Shown: in pieces, positions 44,406 through 52,790 of the stretch
How the letters are laid out: the number at the start of each line of letters is the position of its first letter
Numbering within the stretch: the stretch's first letter is position 1
DNA from: Austwickia sp. TVS 96-490-7B
GTDB taxonomy: Bacteria > Actinomycetota > Actinomycetes > Actinomycetales > Dermatophilaceae
Assembly (NCBI RefSeq): GCF_019331795.1
Contig: NZ_JAHPZL010000007.1
Location: 497,194-561,193, forward strand
Direction: 5' to 3'
DNA length: 64,000 nucleotides
Notes under the pieces: generated by a model
Told to the model about the DNA's origin: nothing
Seen by the model: only the letters and a program-made list of their open reading frames with translations
The model's database searches: none
Program-made: the position numbers and the translations under genes

Positions 44406-45991
44406 GTGTGGCCAGTCGTGGCGAGCAGGAAGGCGCGGTGATGCGTCCGGGGCGGCTGTGGGGTGTGGGCGTCGGTCCGGGTGATCCGGAGCTGGTGACG
44501 GTCAAGGCGGCTCGGCTCATCGCCGAGGCCGATGTGGTGGCTTTCCATTCCGGCCCGTCGGGGCGGAGCGGTGCTCGGGCGATTGCGGCGCCGTACCTGC
44601 GCGGGGATCAGGTGGAGGAGTTGATGATCTATCCGGTGACGACCGGGACGACAGATCATCCTGGGGGCTATTACGGCGCGATCGAGGAGTTCTACGATGC
44701 GTGGGCGCATCGGATCGGGGAGCACCTGGATGCGGGGCGAGATGTGGTGGTGCTCGCTGAGGGTGATCCGATGTTTTACGGGTCGTACATGTATCTGCAT
44801 GATCGGTTGGCTGCGCGATGTGAAGCGACGGTGGTCCCCGGGGTGACGGGGATTGCCGGGTCGACGGCGGCGTTGGCGAAGGGGTTGTGCCGCCATGAGG
44901 ATGTGGTGACGATCCTGCCGGGGACGTTGCCGGTGCCGGAGTTGGCGCGCCGGTTAGCAGATACTGATGCGGCGGTGGTGATGAAACTGGGGCGCACGTT
45001 CCCCGGGGTTGTTGAGGCGTTGCGTCAGGCAGGACGGTTGGATGACGCCTGGTATGTCGAGTTTGCCTCCCGTCAGGCGCAGCGGGTGGCACCGGTGCGT
45101 GAGGTGGACCCGGCAGGGGTGCCATATATGTCGATGGTGGTGATGGTCGGTCGGGATGTGCGCGCGGATGCGGCGGGCCGGGCCGCTCAAGCCGCAGCAT
45201 TGGCTGCTGAGCAGCTCACCGCGCAGGCGGTGCCTACTCCGGCGGAGCTCGTGGTGGTGGGATTGGGCCCAGGGCCGGATCAGTGGCTCACCCCGGAGGT
45301 ATCGGCCGCTTTGTCACAGGTCGAGCACGTCGTGGGTTATGCGCCGTACGTCGACCGGGTGCCGCAGCGGGTGGGTTTGCAGCGACATGCATCGGGTAAC
45401 ACCGTGGAGGTTGACCGGGCTCGGTTGGCGTTGGATTTGGCCTTGCGGGGGGAACGCGTCGCGGTGGTCTCCGGCGGGGACGCCGGGGTGTTTGGGATGG
45501 CCTCAGCGGTCTTCGAAGCAGCTTGCGGGTCAGCTGAAGACGGGACGCCGTACGCCGTGGTGCCAGTGCGGGTGTTGCCAGGGGTGACAGCGGCGCAGGC
45601 GGTCGCGGCGCGGGCTGGCGCTCCGTTGGGTGGAGATTTTGCGGTGCTCTCGTTGTCAGATCGGCTCAAGCCCTGGGAGGTCGTTGCCCAGCGGTTGCGG
45701 GCGGTGTCGCGCGCCGATCTGGTGGTGGCGATCTACAATCCGGCGTCGCGCAGTCGAACGGAGCAGATCAGTGCAGCCCGGGACATCTTGCTGGCGGAGC
45801 GAGGCCCGGAGGCCGTTGTGGTCGTTGGTCGGGATGTGGGGCGGGCTGAGGAGTCGTTGACGGTGACGACGCTCGGTGAGTTGGATCCCCAGACGATCGA
45901 CATGAAATGTCTGCTCATCGTGGGGTCGAGGGGCACCTCGGTGGATGCGGCTGGTCGAGTGTGGACCGCCCGTTATGTCCCGCAGGAGTAA
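44402..45991 (+). CDS. cobIJ: Fused precorrin-2 C20- and precorrin-3B C17-methyltransferase
   Basis: 529 residues, two tetrapyrrole methylase domains. The N-terminal CobI half (about 15-270) has LWGVGVGPGDPELVTVKAARLI, VVLAEGDPMFYGSYMYLHDRL and VPGVTGIAGSTAAL. The CobJ half (about 285-529) has LVVVGLGPGPDQWLTPEVSAAL, VGYAPYVDRVP, VAVVSGGDAGVFGMASAVFEA, VRVLPGVTAAQAVAARAGAPLGGDFAVLSLSD and YNPASRSR. Such fusions are common in actinobacteria. CobI acts before and CobJ directly after CobG, so the operon order matches the chemistry. Confidence 0.93.
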   Translation: MSVASRGEQEGAVMRPGRLWGVGVGPGDPELVTVKAARLIAEADVVAFHSGPSGRSGARAIAAPYLRGDQVEELMIYPVTTGTTDHPGGYYGAIEEFYDAWAHRIGEHLDAGRDVVVLAEGDPMFYGSYMYLHDRLAARCEATVVPGVTGIAGSTAALAKGLCRHEDVVTILPGTLPVPELARRLADTDAAVVMKLGRTFPGVVEALRQAGRLDDAWYVEFASRQAQRVAPVREVDPAGVPYMSMVVMVGRDVRADAAGRAAQAAALAAEQLTAQAVPTPAELVVVGLGPGPDQWLTPEVSAALSQVEHVVGYAPYVDRVPQRVGLQRHASGNTVEVDRARLALDLALRGERVAVVSGGDAGVFGMASAVFEAACGSAEDGTPYAVVPVRVLPGVTAAQAVAARAGAPLGGDFAVLSLSDRLKPWEVVAQRLRAVSRADLVVAIYNPASRSRTEQISAARDILLAERGPEAVVVVGRDVGRAEESLTVTTLGELDPQTIDMKCLLIVGSRGTSVDAAGRVWTARYVPQE

Positions 45992-46020
45992 CGAGCTGCG
46001 TGCGGTGAGCGTGAGCTGAC

Positions 46021-46055
46021 GGTGTGGCTCCCCCCAGTCAGGGGTGAGCCACACC
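46021..46055. terminator. Bidirectional terminator between cobIJ and the second GH5 gene
   Basis: Stem GGTGTGGCTC ... GAGCCACACC with inner C/G pairing, between two convergent genes, 10 bp from the GH5 stop. Confidence 0.75.
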
Positions 46056-46064
46056 GGCCGTCTC

Positions 46065-47558
46065 TCAGAGTTTGTACGTGCCGCCAGCGGTGACGGTGAC
46101 GAGTTTCTCGTGTCCTTCAGGAATCTGAATCGACAGGATGCGCGAGCGGGGATCCCAACCGGTGATGGTGGCGCCGCTGACGGTGACTGCAGAGAACGTG
46201 CCCCGGGGCAGATAGACCTGGGTGGTGCCGGGGCGGGTGGTGATCTGCAGGGTGCAGGCCGTGGGGGTGGTCTTCTGGTAACGGATGTTGCCAGAGGCGA
46301 CAGGAACGAAGCAGTTGGCCATCGTCTTTTGCAGGTTGCGGGGCGTGCCGTCTTTCTCGTATGGACCCCACGGGCCGGGGTCGGAAGCGTAATACAGGGC
46401 GCCTGCGCCCATTTCGCCGACCTTGGTCAAAACATGTTCCAGGTAGCCGATAGACCCAGATTTAGTGGTGTCCATGCCGAATTCGCCGAGGATCAGCGGC
46501 ACGGTGGTGTTGTCTGGAGAAAGCCGCCGGGCTTGATCGCGGACTCTGGCTTGCCATAGGGAAACCACGCCCTTTGCTCCGGGGACCGAAGCTGACGCCA
46601 AGCCGCCTTCACTGCCGAGCGGGTACAGGTGGGGGGCATACCCGATCTTGGGTGCGCCGGGGCGGGGATCGGTGAGGCGGCGTAGCTCAGAAGCACGACC
46701 GAAGTTTGTCCCGAAGGCAGTGGCTTCGAGGAAAACCCAGCTGTCCTTATCCGTTTTACGGATCTCGTTGACACATTTTTGATAAAGGTCGCTGAGGGGC
46801 CCTTTTTCGACGGTCCCCGGCAGGGAACTCCCGGCGTATGGCTCATTCATCAGGTCATAACCGACGACTCCACGATGGTGGGCGAATCTGCTGGCGACGT
46901 GCCCCCACATCTTGGCGTAGTGCTCGGCCAGCTCGGGGTGGTTGCCGTACTTGTTCCAGAAGTTATCGAAGGCCCGGATCACGCCGGGGGTGACGTAATA
47001 CTCCCACCATTGTTTTTTCTTCGGGACGGGCTTGCCATCCATGTGCACCGCCCAGGCGGGGGCCCCGTTTCCGGCGTCGCTGCCTGGGGTCGCGTGGACG
47101 CTGTAGACGTCTTGGTGCATGTCGAGCAGGACGGTCATGCCGTGGGCGTTGTAATCGGCGACCAGTTTCTCTACTCGGTCTAGGTAGGCGTTGTCGTATG
47201 TGCCTGGTTGGGGTTCGACGCAGCGCCACTGCATGAGCAGACGGACAGCATTGGTGCCCATGTCTTGGTGTTCGCGGGCGATGTCCTTGGCGGTATAAGC
47301 GGGCATGCAGTCATCAGAGACTTTGACCCGGCCGTCAGTGTTGAAGCCACGCAGGATGACCTGACGTCCTTGGGCGTCGCGCAGGTAGCCTCCAGGCGAC
47401 CCTTTACCCAGAACGTCGACGATCGAGGTGGGGCCAGTCGGTGCGGGCTTGGGTGGTGCCGGGGCCGGTGTTGGTGTCGGGGCGGCGACGGCGGTTGCGG
47501 CGGTGAGAGGGAGGAGTACGGCGGCGGCTGCTGCGGCAACCCGGATACGGACACGCAT
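46065..47558 (-). CDS. Secreted GH5 endoglycoceramidase-like glycosidase, second copy
   Basis: 497 residues. Signal peptide MRVRIRVAAAAAAVLLPLTAATAVAA, Pro-rich linker to about 45, then the GH5 barrel: VILRGFNTDGRVK, DMGTNAVRLLMQWRCVEPQPG, LLDMHQDVYS. The acid/base is Glu239 (YDLMNEPYAG) and the nucleophile Glu359 (LILGEFGMDT). A C-terminal beta domain starts about 415. It belongs to the endoglycoceramidase branch but is only distantly similar to the gene at 5134. ATG 47558 has AAGGAGG 6 nt upstream. It interrupts the cobalamin genes on the opposite strand to cobIJ, so it is not part of that pathway. An inverted repeat at 47657-47673 may control it. Confidence 0.85.
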   Translation of the reverse strand: MRVRIRVAAAAAAVLLPLTAATAVAAPTPTPAPAPPKPAPTGPTSIVDVLGKGSPGGYLRDAQGRQVILRGFNTDGRVKVSDDCMPAYTAKDIAREHQDMGTNAVRLLMQWRCVEPQPGTYDNAYLDRVEKLVADYNAHGMTVLLDMHQDVYSVHATPGSDAGNGAPAWAVHMDGKPVPKKKQWWEYYVTPGVIRAFDNFWNKYGNHPELAEHYAKMWGHVASRFAHHRGVVGYDLMNEPYAGSSLPGTVEKGPLSDLYQKCVNEIRKTDKDSWVFLEATAFGTNFGRASELRRLTDPRPGAPKIGYAPHLYPLGSEGGLASASVPGAKGVVSLWQARVRDQARRLSPDNTTVPLILGEFGMDTTKSGSIGYLEHVLTKVGEMGAGALYYASDPGPWGPYEKDGTPRNLQKTMANCFVPVASGNIRYQKTTPTACTLQITTRPGTTQVYLPRGTFSAVTVSGATITGWDPRSRILSIQIPEGHEKLVTVTAGGTYKL

Positions 47559-47656
47559 GATGCCTCCTTGGATCACAGTGGTCCGGGGGAAGTGAGTGCA
47601 GTGCGTTCACGACGACTGCCAGTCTGACGATCGTTCAACAACATTGGAACAATCTG

Positions 47657-47673
47657 AGTGATTCTGTATCACT
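47657..47673. promoter_or_regulatory. Inverted repeat upstream of the second GH5 gene
   Basis: AGTGAT-TCTGT-ATCACT, perfect 6-bp arms, about 100 bp before the GH5 start in an AT-richer stretch that probably holds the promoter. Candidate operator; no regulator is adjacent. Confidence 0.35.
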
Positions 47674-47696
47674 TTGAGACCTTCCCCGGCCTCGGA

Positions 47697-48440
47697 TCAC
47701 CGCGCTCGACAGCGGTCGCCGTACAGGTGACTCTCCGCGAAGTGCTCTGCATCTAAGGCCCACCCCACGATGATCACCGCGGCTTGACGCAACTGCGCCG
47801 CCTCCACCTGATCAGCGATATCGCTCAACGTGCCCCGCAACACCAACTGCTCCGGTTGCTCGGCCCGGCTGACCACCGCCACCGGACAGTCGTCGCCGTA
47901 CTCCTCGATCAGTTCTGTTGCCAGGCGACGGACATGCCGGATCGACAGGTGCAGCACCAATGTGGCTTGAGTTCGAGCGAAATTGGACAGTGCCTCCCGT
48001 TCCGGCATCACGGTGGACACGTGCTGGGTGCGGGTCAGCACCACACTCTGGGTGACCTCCGGGACGGTCAGCTCCCGGCTCAACAATGCCGCTGCGGCCG
48101 CGTACGCCGGCACGCCAGGGGTGACATCCCAGGGCACGCCGACGCGGTCTAAGCGCCGTCCTTGCTCCGCCACCGCAGAGAAAACCGAGGGGTCGCCGGA
48201 GCATAGTCGGGCGACATCCAGGCCACGGGAATGGGCCTCGACGAGAAGCTGAGTGATCTGATCTAGATCCAAATGCTGGGTATCGACCAGTTCCACTTCT
48301 GAGGGGCAATGCGAAAGGACATCGGCACCGATATAAGTGCCCGCATAGAGACACACTGGGCTGGCACGGAGCAATCGCACCGCCCGTAATGTCAGCAGAT
48401 CGGCAGCCCCTGGCCCGGCGCCGATGAAATGGACGGTCAC
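47697..48440 (-). CDS. cobM: Precorrin-4 C11-methyltransferase
   Basis: 247 residues, tetrapyrrole methylase: VHFIGAGPGAADLLTLRAVRLL, CLYAGTYIGADVLSHCP, VARLCSGDPSVFSAVAEQ, DVTPGVPAYAAAAALLSRELTVPEVTQSVVLTR, ATLVLHLSIRHV. It methylates C11 of precorrin-4 to give precorrin-5, the CobF substrate. GTG 48440 overlaps the cobL stop (GTGA) and has AGGAGAT upstream within cobL, so it is translated with cobL. Confidence 0.93.
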   Translation of the reverse strand: MTVHFIGAGPGAADLLTLRAVRLLRASPVCLYAGTYIGADVLSHCPSEVELVDTQHLDLDQITQLLVEAHSRGLDVARLCSGDPSVFSAVAEQGRRLDRVGVPWDVTPGVPAYAAAAALLSRELTVPEVTQSVVLTRTQHVSTVMPEREALSNFARTQATLVLHLSIRHVRRLATELIEEYGDDCPVAVVSRAEQPEQLVLRGTLSDIADQVEAAQLRQAAVIIVGWALDAEHFAESHLYGDRCRAR

Positions 48441-49693
48441 GAGATCTCCTGGTCAGGTTTGACGGCGCTCCACTGCACCACGGTGCGGGCTGGGGTCCAG
48501 CCCAGGAAAGCACCGATGGGTTCAGCGGTTTCCACCGCGATCCGGGCTATTTCACCACCCCATCGACGATAGGCCTGCACGCACAACGTCTCAGTCTCCG
48601 CGGTCACCCCGTGCACGACGATCCGGCCGCCCGGGGTGAGCAGGTCGTACGCCGCCGCCACGGTGGCCTCACGGGCGCCACCGCCCATGAAGATCGCGTC
48701 CGGAGGGACCTGCCGTCCCGTTACCGGGGTGTCGGCAGCCTGGTCTGCGAGGAAATCGTCGACGGCTCGGTGCACCACCGTCACCCGGTCGGCCACACCG
48801 CAGGTGTGGGCGTTGCGGACGATGCGAGCGGCCCGCTCCGGGTGGCGTTCCACCGAGACGGTCTGGTTACGCGGATGATGGCGGGCCCATTCGATCCCGA
48901 TCGATCCGGCGCCAGCGCCCAAGTCCCACAACAGGTCCCCAGGGGTGGGGGCGAGATGAGCCAGAGCGGTGGCGCGGACATGTCGTTTAGTGAGTTGGCC
49001 GTCGTTGTCGAAGGTCTGGTCAGGAAGCCCCCCGGCGGTGGACATCACCGGGACGTTCAGGTCCTTGCAGGCCTCAATCGTGAGCAGACACAGAGCGGGC
49101 AACCCGGTCGGTGGCTGCTCCGACCAGTGTTGCGCGGTCTCGGTGCGACGGGACTCCTCAGCTGTTCCCAGATCGCCAAACACCGTGAGCTGGGACGGGC
49201 CATAACCGCATTGCGTTGCCAAGCCTGCAATGTCGGCGACATCCTGCGGGCCGGAAAGCAGCACCACCAGTTTCGCGCGAGGATGCAGGTCGCGGCGCAG
49301 CCGGTTGGTCCCTCGCCCGACGACGGTCACCGTGCTGGTGGATTCCGCAGACCAGCCCATTCGGGCGCGGGCCAACGCTACCGATGACACCGCAGGGTGG
49401 ATTCTCACCGCCTGGACGCCGAGGATGTCGACGAGAGTGGACCCGATCCCGGAGACCATCGGATCGCCGCTGGCCAGGGCAACTACTCGCTGATCAGGAA
49501 GGTCGCTGAGCAGCTCGTGCAGACCTGGACGCAGCGGAGATGGCCAGGGCAGCCGACGAGCTGGATGGGTGGGCGGCAAAAGTTCCAGGTGTCGGCGACC
49601 GCCGAGGATCACCTCGGCGGAGTCGATCACAGATCGTTCCGGCGTCCCCGCCGGTGGCAGTCCCGCTGCCCCCACACCTACGACGTCGATCAC
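48437..49693 (-). CDS. cobL: Precorrin-6Y C5,15-methyltransferase (decarboxylating), CbiE-CbiT fusion
   Basis: 418 residues. The CbiE methylase half (1-205) has VIDVVGVGAAGLPPAG, VVALASGDPMVSGIGSTLV and VHPAVSS-type IHPAVSSVALARARMGW. The CbiT half (about 225-418) has KRHVRATALAHLAPTPGDLLWDLGAGAGSIGIEWA (SAM site), VERHPERAARIVRNA, PDAIFMGGG and GGRIVVHGVT. It methylates C5 and C15 and decarboxylates the ring C acetate, giving precorrin-8X. GTG 49693 is the start of the conserved GVGAAG region, with TAAGG upstream. Divergent from the chelatase operon. Confidence 0.93.
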   Translation of the reverse strand: MIDVVGVGAAGLPPAGTPERSVIDSAEVILGGRRHLELLPPTHPARRLPWPSPLRPGLHELLSDLPDQRVVALASGDPMVSGIGSTLVDILGVQAVRIHPAVSSVALARARMGWSAESTSTVTVVGRGTNRLRRDLHPRAKLVVLLSGPQDVADIAGLATQCGYGPSQLTVFGDLGTAEESRRTETAQHWSEQPPTGLPALCLLTIEACKDLNVPVMSTAGGLPDQTFDNDGQLTKRHVRATALAHLAPTPGDLLWDLGAGAGSIGIEWARHHPRNQTVSVERHPERAARIVRNAHTCGVADRVTVVHRAVDDFLADQAADTPVTGRQVPPDAIFMGGGAREATVAAAYDLLTPGGRIVVHGVTAETETLCVQAYRRWGGEIARIAVETAEPIGAFLGWTPARTVVQWSAVKPDQEIS

Positions 49694-49760
49694 GCTGGCC
49701 GACCTTACCCCTTTCCGCCGGAAGCGGAGGCCCTCGACATCACGGTCGGACCGAGCGGGG

Positions 49761-49910
49761 GGTGCTGACGTGCGTGCGAGAATCTGAGGCGGCGACGGGG
49801 GAGGAATCCGGTGTGAGTCCGGAGCGGTCCCGCCACTGTGAGCGGTGTCGATGCATCGTGAGCCAGGACGTCCGTTGTCGCCGCCGGTCTCGGATCCCCC
49901 GGACCGGCCC
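49761..49910 (+). promoter_or_regulatory. Cobalamin riboswitch upstream of the chelatase operon
   Basis: The core reads GAATCCGGTGTGAGTCCGGA, GCGGTCCCGCCACTGTGA and then GTGAGCCAGGACGTCCG, matching the AdoCbl riboswitch consensus. It ends about 40 nt before the ATG at 49949. A small GCGGG/CCCGC hairpin at 49921-49937 precedes AGGAGG and may be part of the switch that hides the ribosome binding site. Confidence 0.93.
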
Positions 49911-49948
49911 GTCCCATACCGCGGGCGAGGCACCCGCAGGAGGCGCCC

Positions 49949-52177
49949 ATGAGCACCTATCCCTTCTCAGCCGTGGTTGGCGCCGATGACATGCGTCTGG
50001 CGCTGCTGTTGGTGGCGATCTCTCCACAGATCGGGGGAGTGCTGGTGCGAGGAGAAAAGGGCACCGCGAAGTCCACGGCGGTCCGGGCTTTGGCCTCGCT
50101 ACTCCCCGATCAAGAGGTAGTCGATGGGTGCCGGTTCGCTTGTGACCCTGCGGATCCCGACCCGACCTGTCCGGACGGACCCCATCCTGTCAGTGGGCCG
50201 ACCCGGTCCCGGCCAGCTCGGCTCGTTGAGCTGCCTGTCGGGGCGACCGAGGACCGAGTCGTAGGTTCGCTCGACCTGGAACAAGCACTGGGGGAGGGGC
50301 GGGCAGCATTCGAGCCGGGGCTGCTCGCTGCGGCACATCGCGGGATCCTCTACGTCGACGAGGTCAACCTGCTCCACGACCATCTGGTGGACCTGCTGCT
50401 GGATGCCGCGGCCATGGGGCGGTGCACCGTCGAACGAGAAGGGGTCTCCCTGACCCATGCGGCCCGGCTCGTGCTCATCGGCACGATGAACCCGGAGGAA
50501 GGGGAGCTGCGACCCCAGCTGCTTGACCGGTTCGGCCTCACCGCTGAAGTCACCGCACCCCGAGAGCCACAGGTGCGCGTGGACGTGGTGCGCCGACGGA
50601 TGGCTTTCGATGCCGACCCAGCTGCTTTCACCGCTCAGTTCGCCCCCGATCAGCGCGCGCTCCGGGACCGGATCATCGCCGCCCAAGAGCTGGTACGTCG
50701 GGTCACCTTGGGGGAGCGGGCCCTCTTGACCATCGCGCAGGTCTGCGCCGGATTCGACGTCGACGGGATGCGCGCTGACCTGGTCACCGCCCGAGCTGCA
50801 GTCGCCCACGCCGCCTGGTGTGGTCGAGACCGGGTCACGAAGGAAGACATCCGAGCCGCAGCGCGGCTGGCCTTGCCGCACCGTCGTCGCCGTAATCCCT
50901 TTGATGCGCCCGGATTGGACGAGGACCTGCTTGATGCGCTGCTGGAGCAATCCGGTCCGGACGACGACCCAGATCCCGGCCCGTCCGACCCGCAGGGACC
51001 GTCGGAGCCGTCCAGCCCAGACGGGACCGAACCCGGCGAACCCAGCGAGACAGACGGCGCAGACGACGCAACTCCCCCGCCTGCGGCCCCCCGCCCCGCC
51101 GACACCCCCGGTAGCGGCCCGGAAGGCACCACCGCCGCCCCGCACGACCGGTTCGACGACCCCACTGGACCGGCAGCCTCACCACCCCACGAGGACCCTC
51201 TCGGCGAACCCACTCCGCGCGGCGTCACCGCAACAGGTATCGCTGAGGCCGACTCCCCCTACCGGGCCAGACTGATCACAGCACGCGGCACTGGACGAGG
51301 TGTCGCTGGTCGCCGCAGCCGAGCTGCGACCAGCGTTGGCAAGGTCGTCGGGGTCGCACCTCGAGGAGCGTCCTCCCGTCGGCGCGGCCAGGCCGGAATG
51401 GGGCCGGTCCATCTACCTGCCACGATCCGAGCAGCAGCGCCATACCAACGGTCTCGTGGCCGCGACGCTGGTGACACGATGCGATTGCGTCACGACGACG
51501 TACGGCGGGCTCGCACCGAGGGGCGAGAAGCCAACCTCGTGCTCTTCGTCGTTGACGCATCCGGGTCGATGGCGGCCCGTCGGCGGATGGGCGCCGTCAA
51601 GGGCGCCGTCCTGGCGCTGCTGCTAGACGCCTACCAGCGTCGCGACAAGGTCGGCCTGATCACCTTCCGCGGTGAAGACGCCCACCTCGTGTTGCCGCCC
51701 ACCTCGTCAGTAGACGCTGCCGCCGCTCGACTCACCGATCTCCCACACGGCGGTCGCACCCCACTCGCGGAAGGGCTCATGGAAGCCGCCCGCACTCTCG
51801 CCGTAGAAAAAATCCGTGAACCGGACCGACGCGCCCTGGTCGTGCTGGTCACCGACGGCCGCGCCACCGCCGGTGCGCACGCTCTGGCCCGAGCCCACCA
51901 CGTCGCTGACGCATTCCGTCACACGAGGACCGACGTGGTGGTCGTGGACACCGAGTCCGGACGAATTCGCCTCGGTTTAGCCGCGAACCTCGCCGTCCGG
52001 TTGGGCGCCGAACACCTCCGACTAGACCAGGTCGCCGCAGACACCCTGGTCGGCGTCGTCCATGAACGGACCCACGACCGTCACGCCCCGACGTCGGATC
52101 GCCACGACAACCACCATGACCGGTATGCCGTCGCACTGCGCGGTGCCGGCCGCCGTACCGGAAAGGACGTGGCCTGA
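49949..52177 (+). CDS. ChlI/ChlD-like AAA+ and VWA fusion, probable cobaltochelatase partner of CobN
   Basis: 742 residues. The N-terminal AAA+ domain has Walker A VRGEKGTAKST, Walker B GILYVDEVNLLHDHL and GTMNPEEGELRPQLLDRFGL with the arginine-finger region. An acidic Pro-rich linker covers about 325-430. The C-terminal VWA domain has the MIDAS motif FVVDASGSMAARRRM and FVTDGRATAG-type VTDGRAT. The tail is His-rich (HERTHDRHAPTSDRHDNHHDRY) and could handle metal ions. In actinobacteria this fusion replaces CobS/CobT as motor of CobN; Mg-chelatase is the alternative, but no chlorophyll genes are here. AGGAGG at 6 nt before ATG 49949. First gene of the riboswitch-controlled operon with cobO and cobA. 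Confidence 0.88.
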   Translation: MSTYPFSAVVGADDMRLALLLVAISPQIGGVLVRGEKGTAKSTAVRALASLLPDQEVVDGCRFACDPADPDPTCPDGPHPVSGPTRSRPARLVELPVGATEDRVVGSLDLEQALGEGRAAFEPGLLAAAHRGILYVDEVNLLHDHLVDLLLDAAAMGRCTVEREGVSLTHAARLVLIGTMNPEEGELRPQLLDRFGLTAEVTAPREPQVRVDVVRRRMAFDADPAAFTAQFAPDQRALRDRIIAAQELVRRVTLGERALLTIAQVCAGFDVDGMRADLVTARAAVAHAAWCGRDRVTKEDIRAAARLALPHRRRRNPFDAPGLDEDLLDALLEQSGPDDDPDPGPSDPQGPSEPSSPDGTEPGEPSETDGADDATPPPAAPRPADTPGSGPEGTTAAPHDRFDDPTGPAASPPHEDPLGEPTPRGVTATGIAEADSPYRARLITARGTGRGVAGRRSRAATSVGKVVGVAPRGASSRRRGQAGMGPVHLPATIRAAAPYQRSRGRDAGDTMRLRHDDVRRARTEGREANLVLFVVDASGSMAARRRMGAVKGAVLALLLDAYQRRDKVGLITFRGEDAHLVLPPTSSVDAAAARLTDLPHGGRTPLAEGLMEAARTLAVEKIREPDRRALVVLVTDGRATAGAHALARAHHVADAFRHTRTDVVVVDTESGRIRLGLAANLAVRLGAEHLRLDQVAADTLVGVVHERTHDRHAPTSDRHDNHHDRYAVALRGAGRRTGKDVA

Positions 52178-52178
52178 C

Positions 52179-52790
52179 ATGAAAGGGCGCATCACTGTCG
52201 ACCCGCAAGACGGCCTGAGCACCCGGCAGCGGCGGCAGCGGCCGATCCTGGCCGTGCACACCGGTGAAGGCAAGGGGAAATCCACGGCTGCATTCGGGCT
52301 GGCGCTGCGCGGCTGGAATCAGGGCTGGTCCATCGGAGTCTTCCAATTTGTCAAAAGTGCGAAATGGCGGATCGGCGAGCAAACTGTCCTGGAACGATTA
52401 GGACAGTTGCACGAACAGACCGGCGAGGGGGGACCGGTCGAATGGCACAAGATGGGATCCGGCTGGTCATGGACACGTCAGAGCGGCGATGAGGCAGATC
52501 ATGCCGCCGCAGCGGCGGACGGATGGGCCGAGGTCAAACGTCGACTCGCCGCGCACACCCACGACCTCTACGTCCTCGACGAATTCACCTACCCCATGAA
52601 CTGGGGGTGGGTAGACATCGATGACGTTGTCACCACGCTGCGGGAGCGACCCGGCCAGCAACACGTGGTGGTGACCGGTCGACAAGCCCCTGCGCAGCTC
52701 GTGGAGATCGCCTCGATCGTGACCGAAATGACGAAGATCAAACATCCTTTTGACGAGGGTCAAAAGGGCCAGAAGGGAATCGAGTGGTGA
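52179..52790 (+). CDS. cobO: Corrinoid adenosyltransferase
   Basis: 203 residues of the BtuR/CobO family: P-loop VHTGEGKGKSTAAFGLALRG, VFQFVKSAKWRIGE, HKMGSGWSWTRQSGDEADHAAAA, LYVLDEFTYPMNWGWVD and VVVTGRQAPAQLVEIAS. It adds the 5'-deoxyadenosyl group to Co(I) corrinoids. ATG 52179 lies 1 nt after the chelatase stop; its own stop overlaps the next start. Confidence 0.94.
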   Translation: MKGRITVDPQDGLSTRQRRQRPILAVHTGEGKGKSTAAFGLALRGWNQGWSIGVFQFVKSAKWRIGEQTVLERLGQLHEQTGEGGPVEWHKMGSGWSWTRQSGDEADHAAAAADGWAEVKRRLAAHTHDLYVLDEFTYPMNWGWVDIDDVVTTLRERPGQQHVVVTGRQAPAQLVEIASIVTEMTKIKHPFDEGQKGQKGIEW

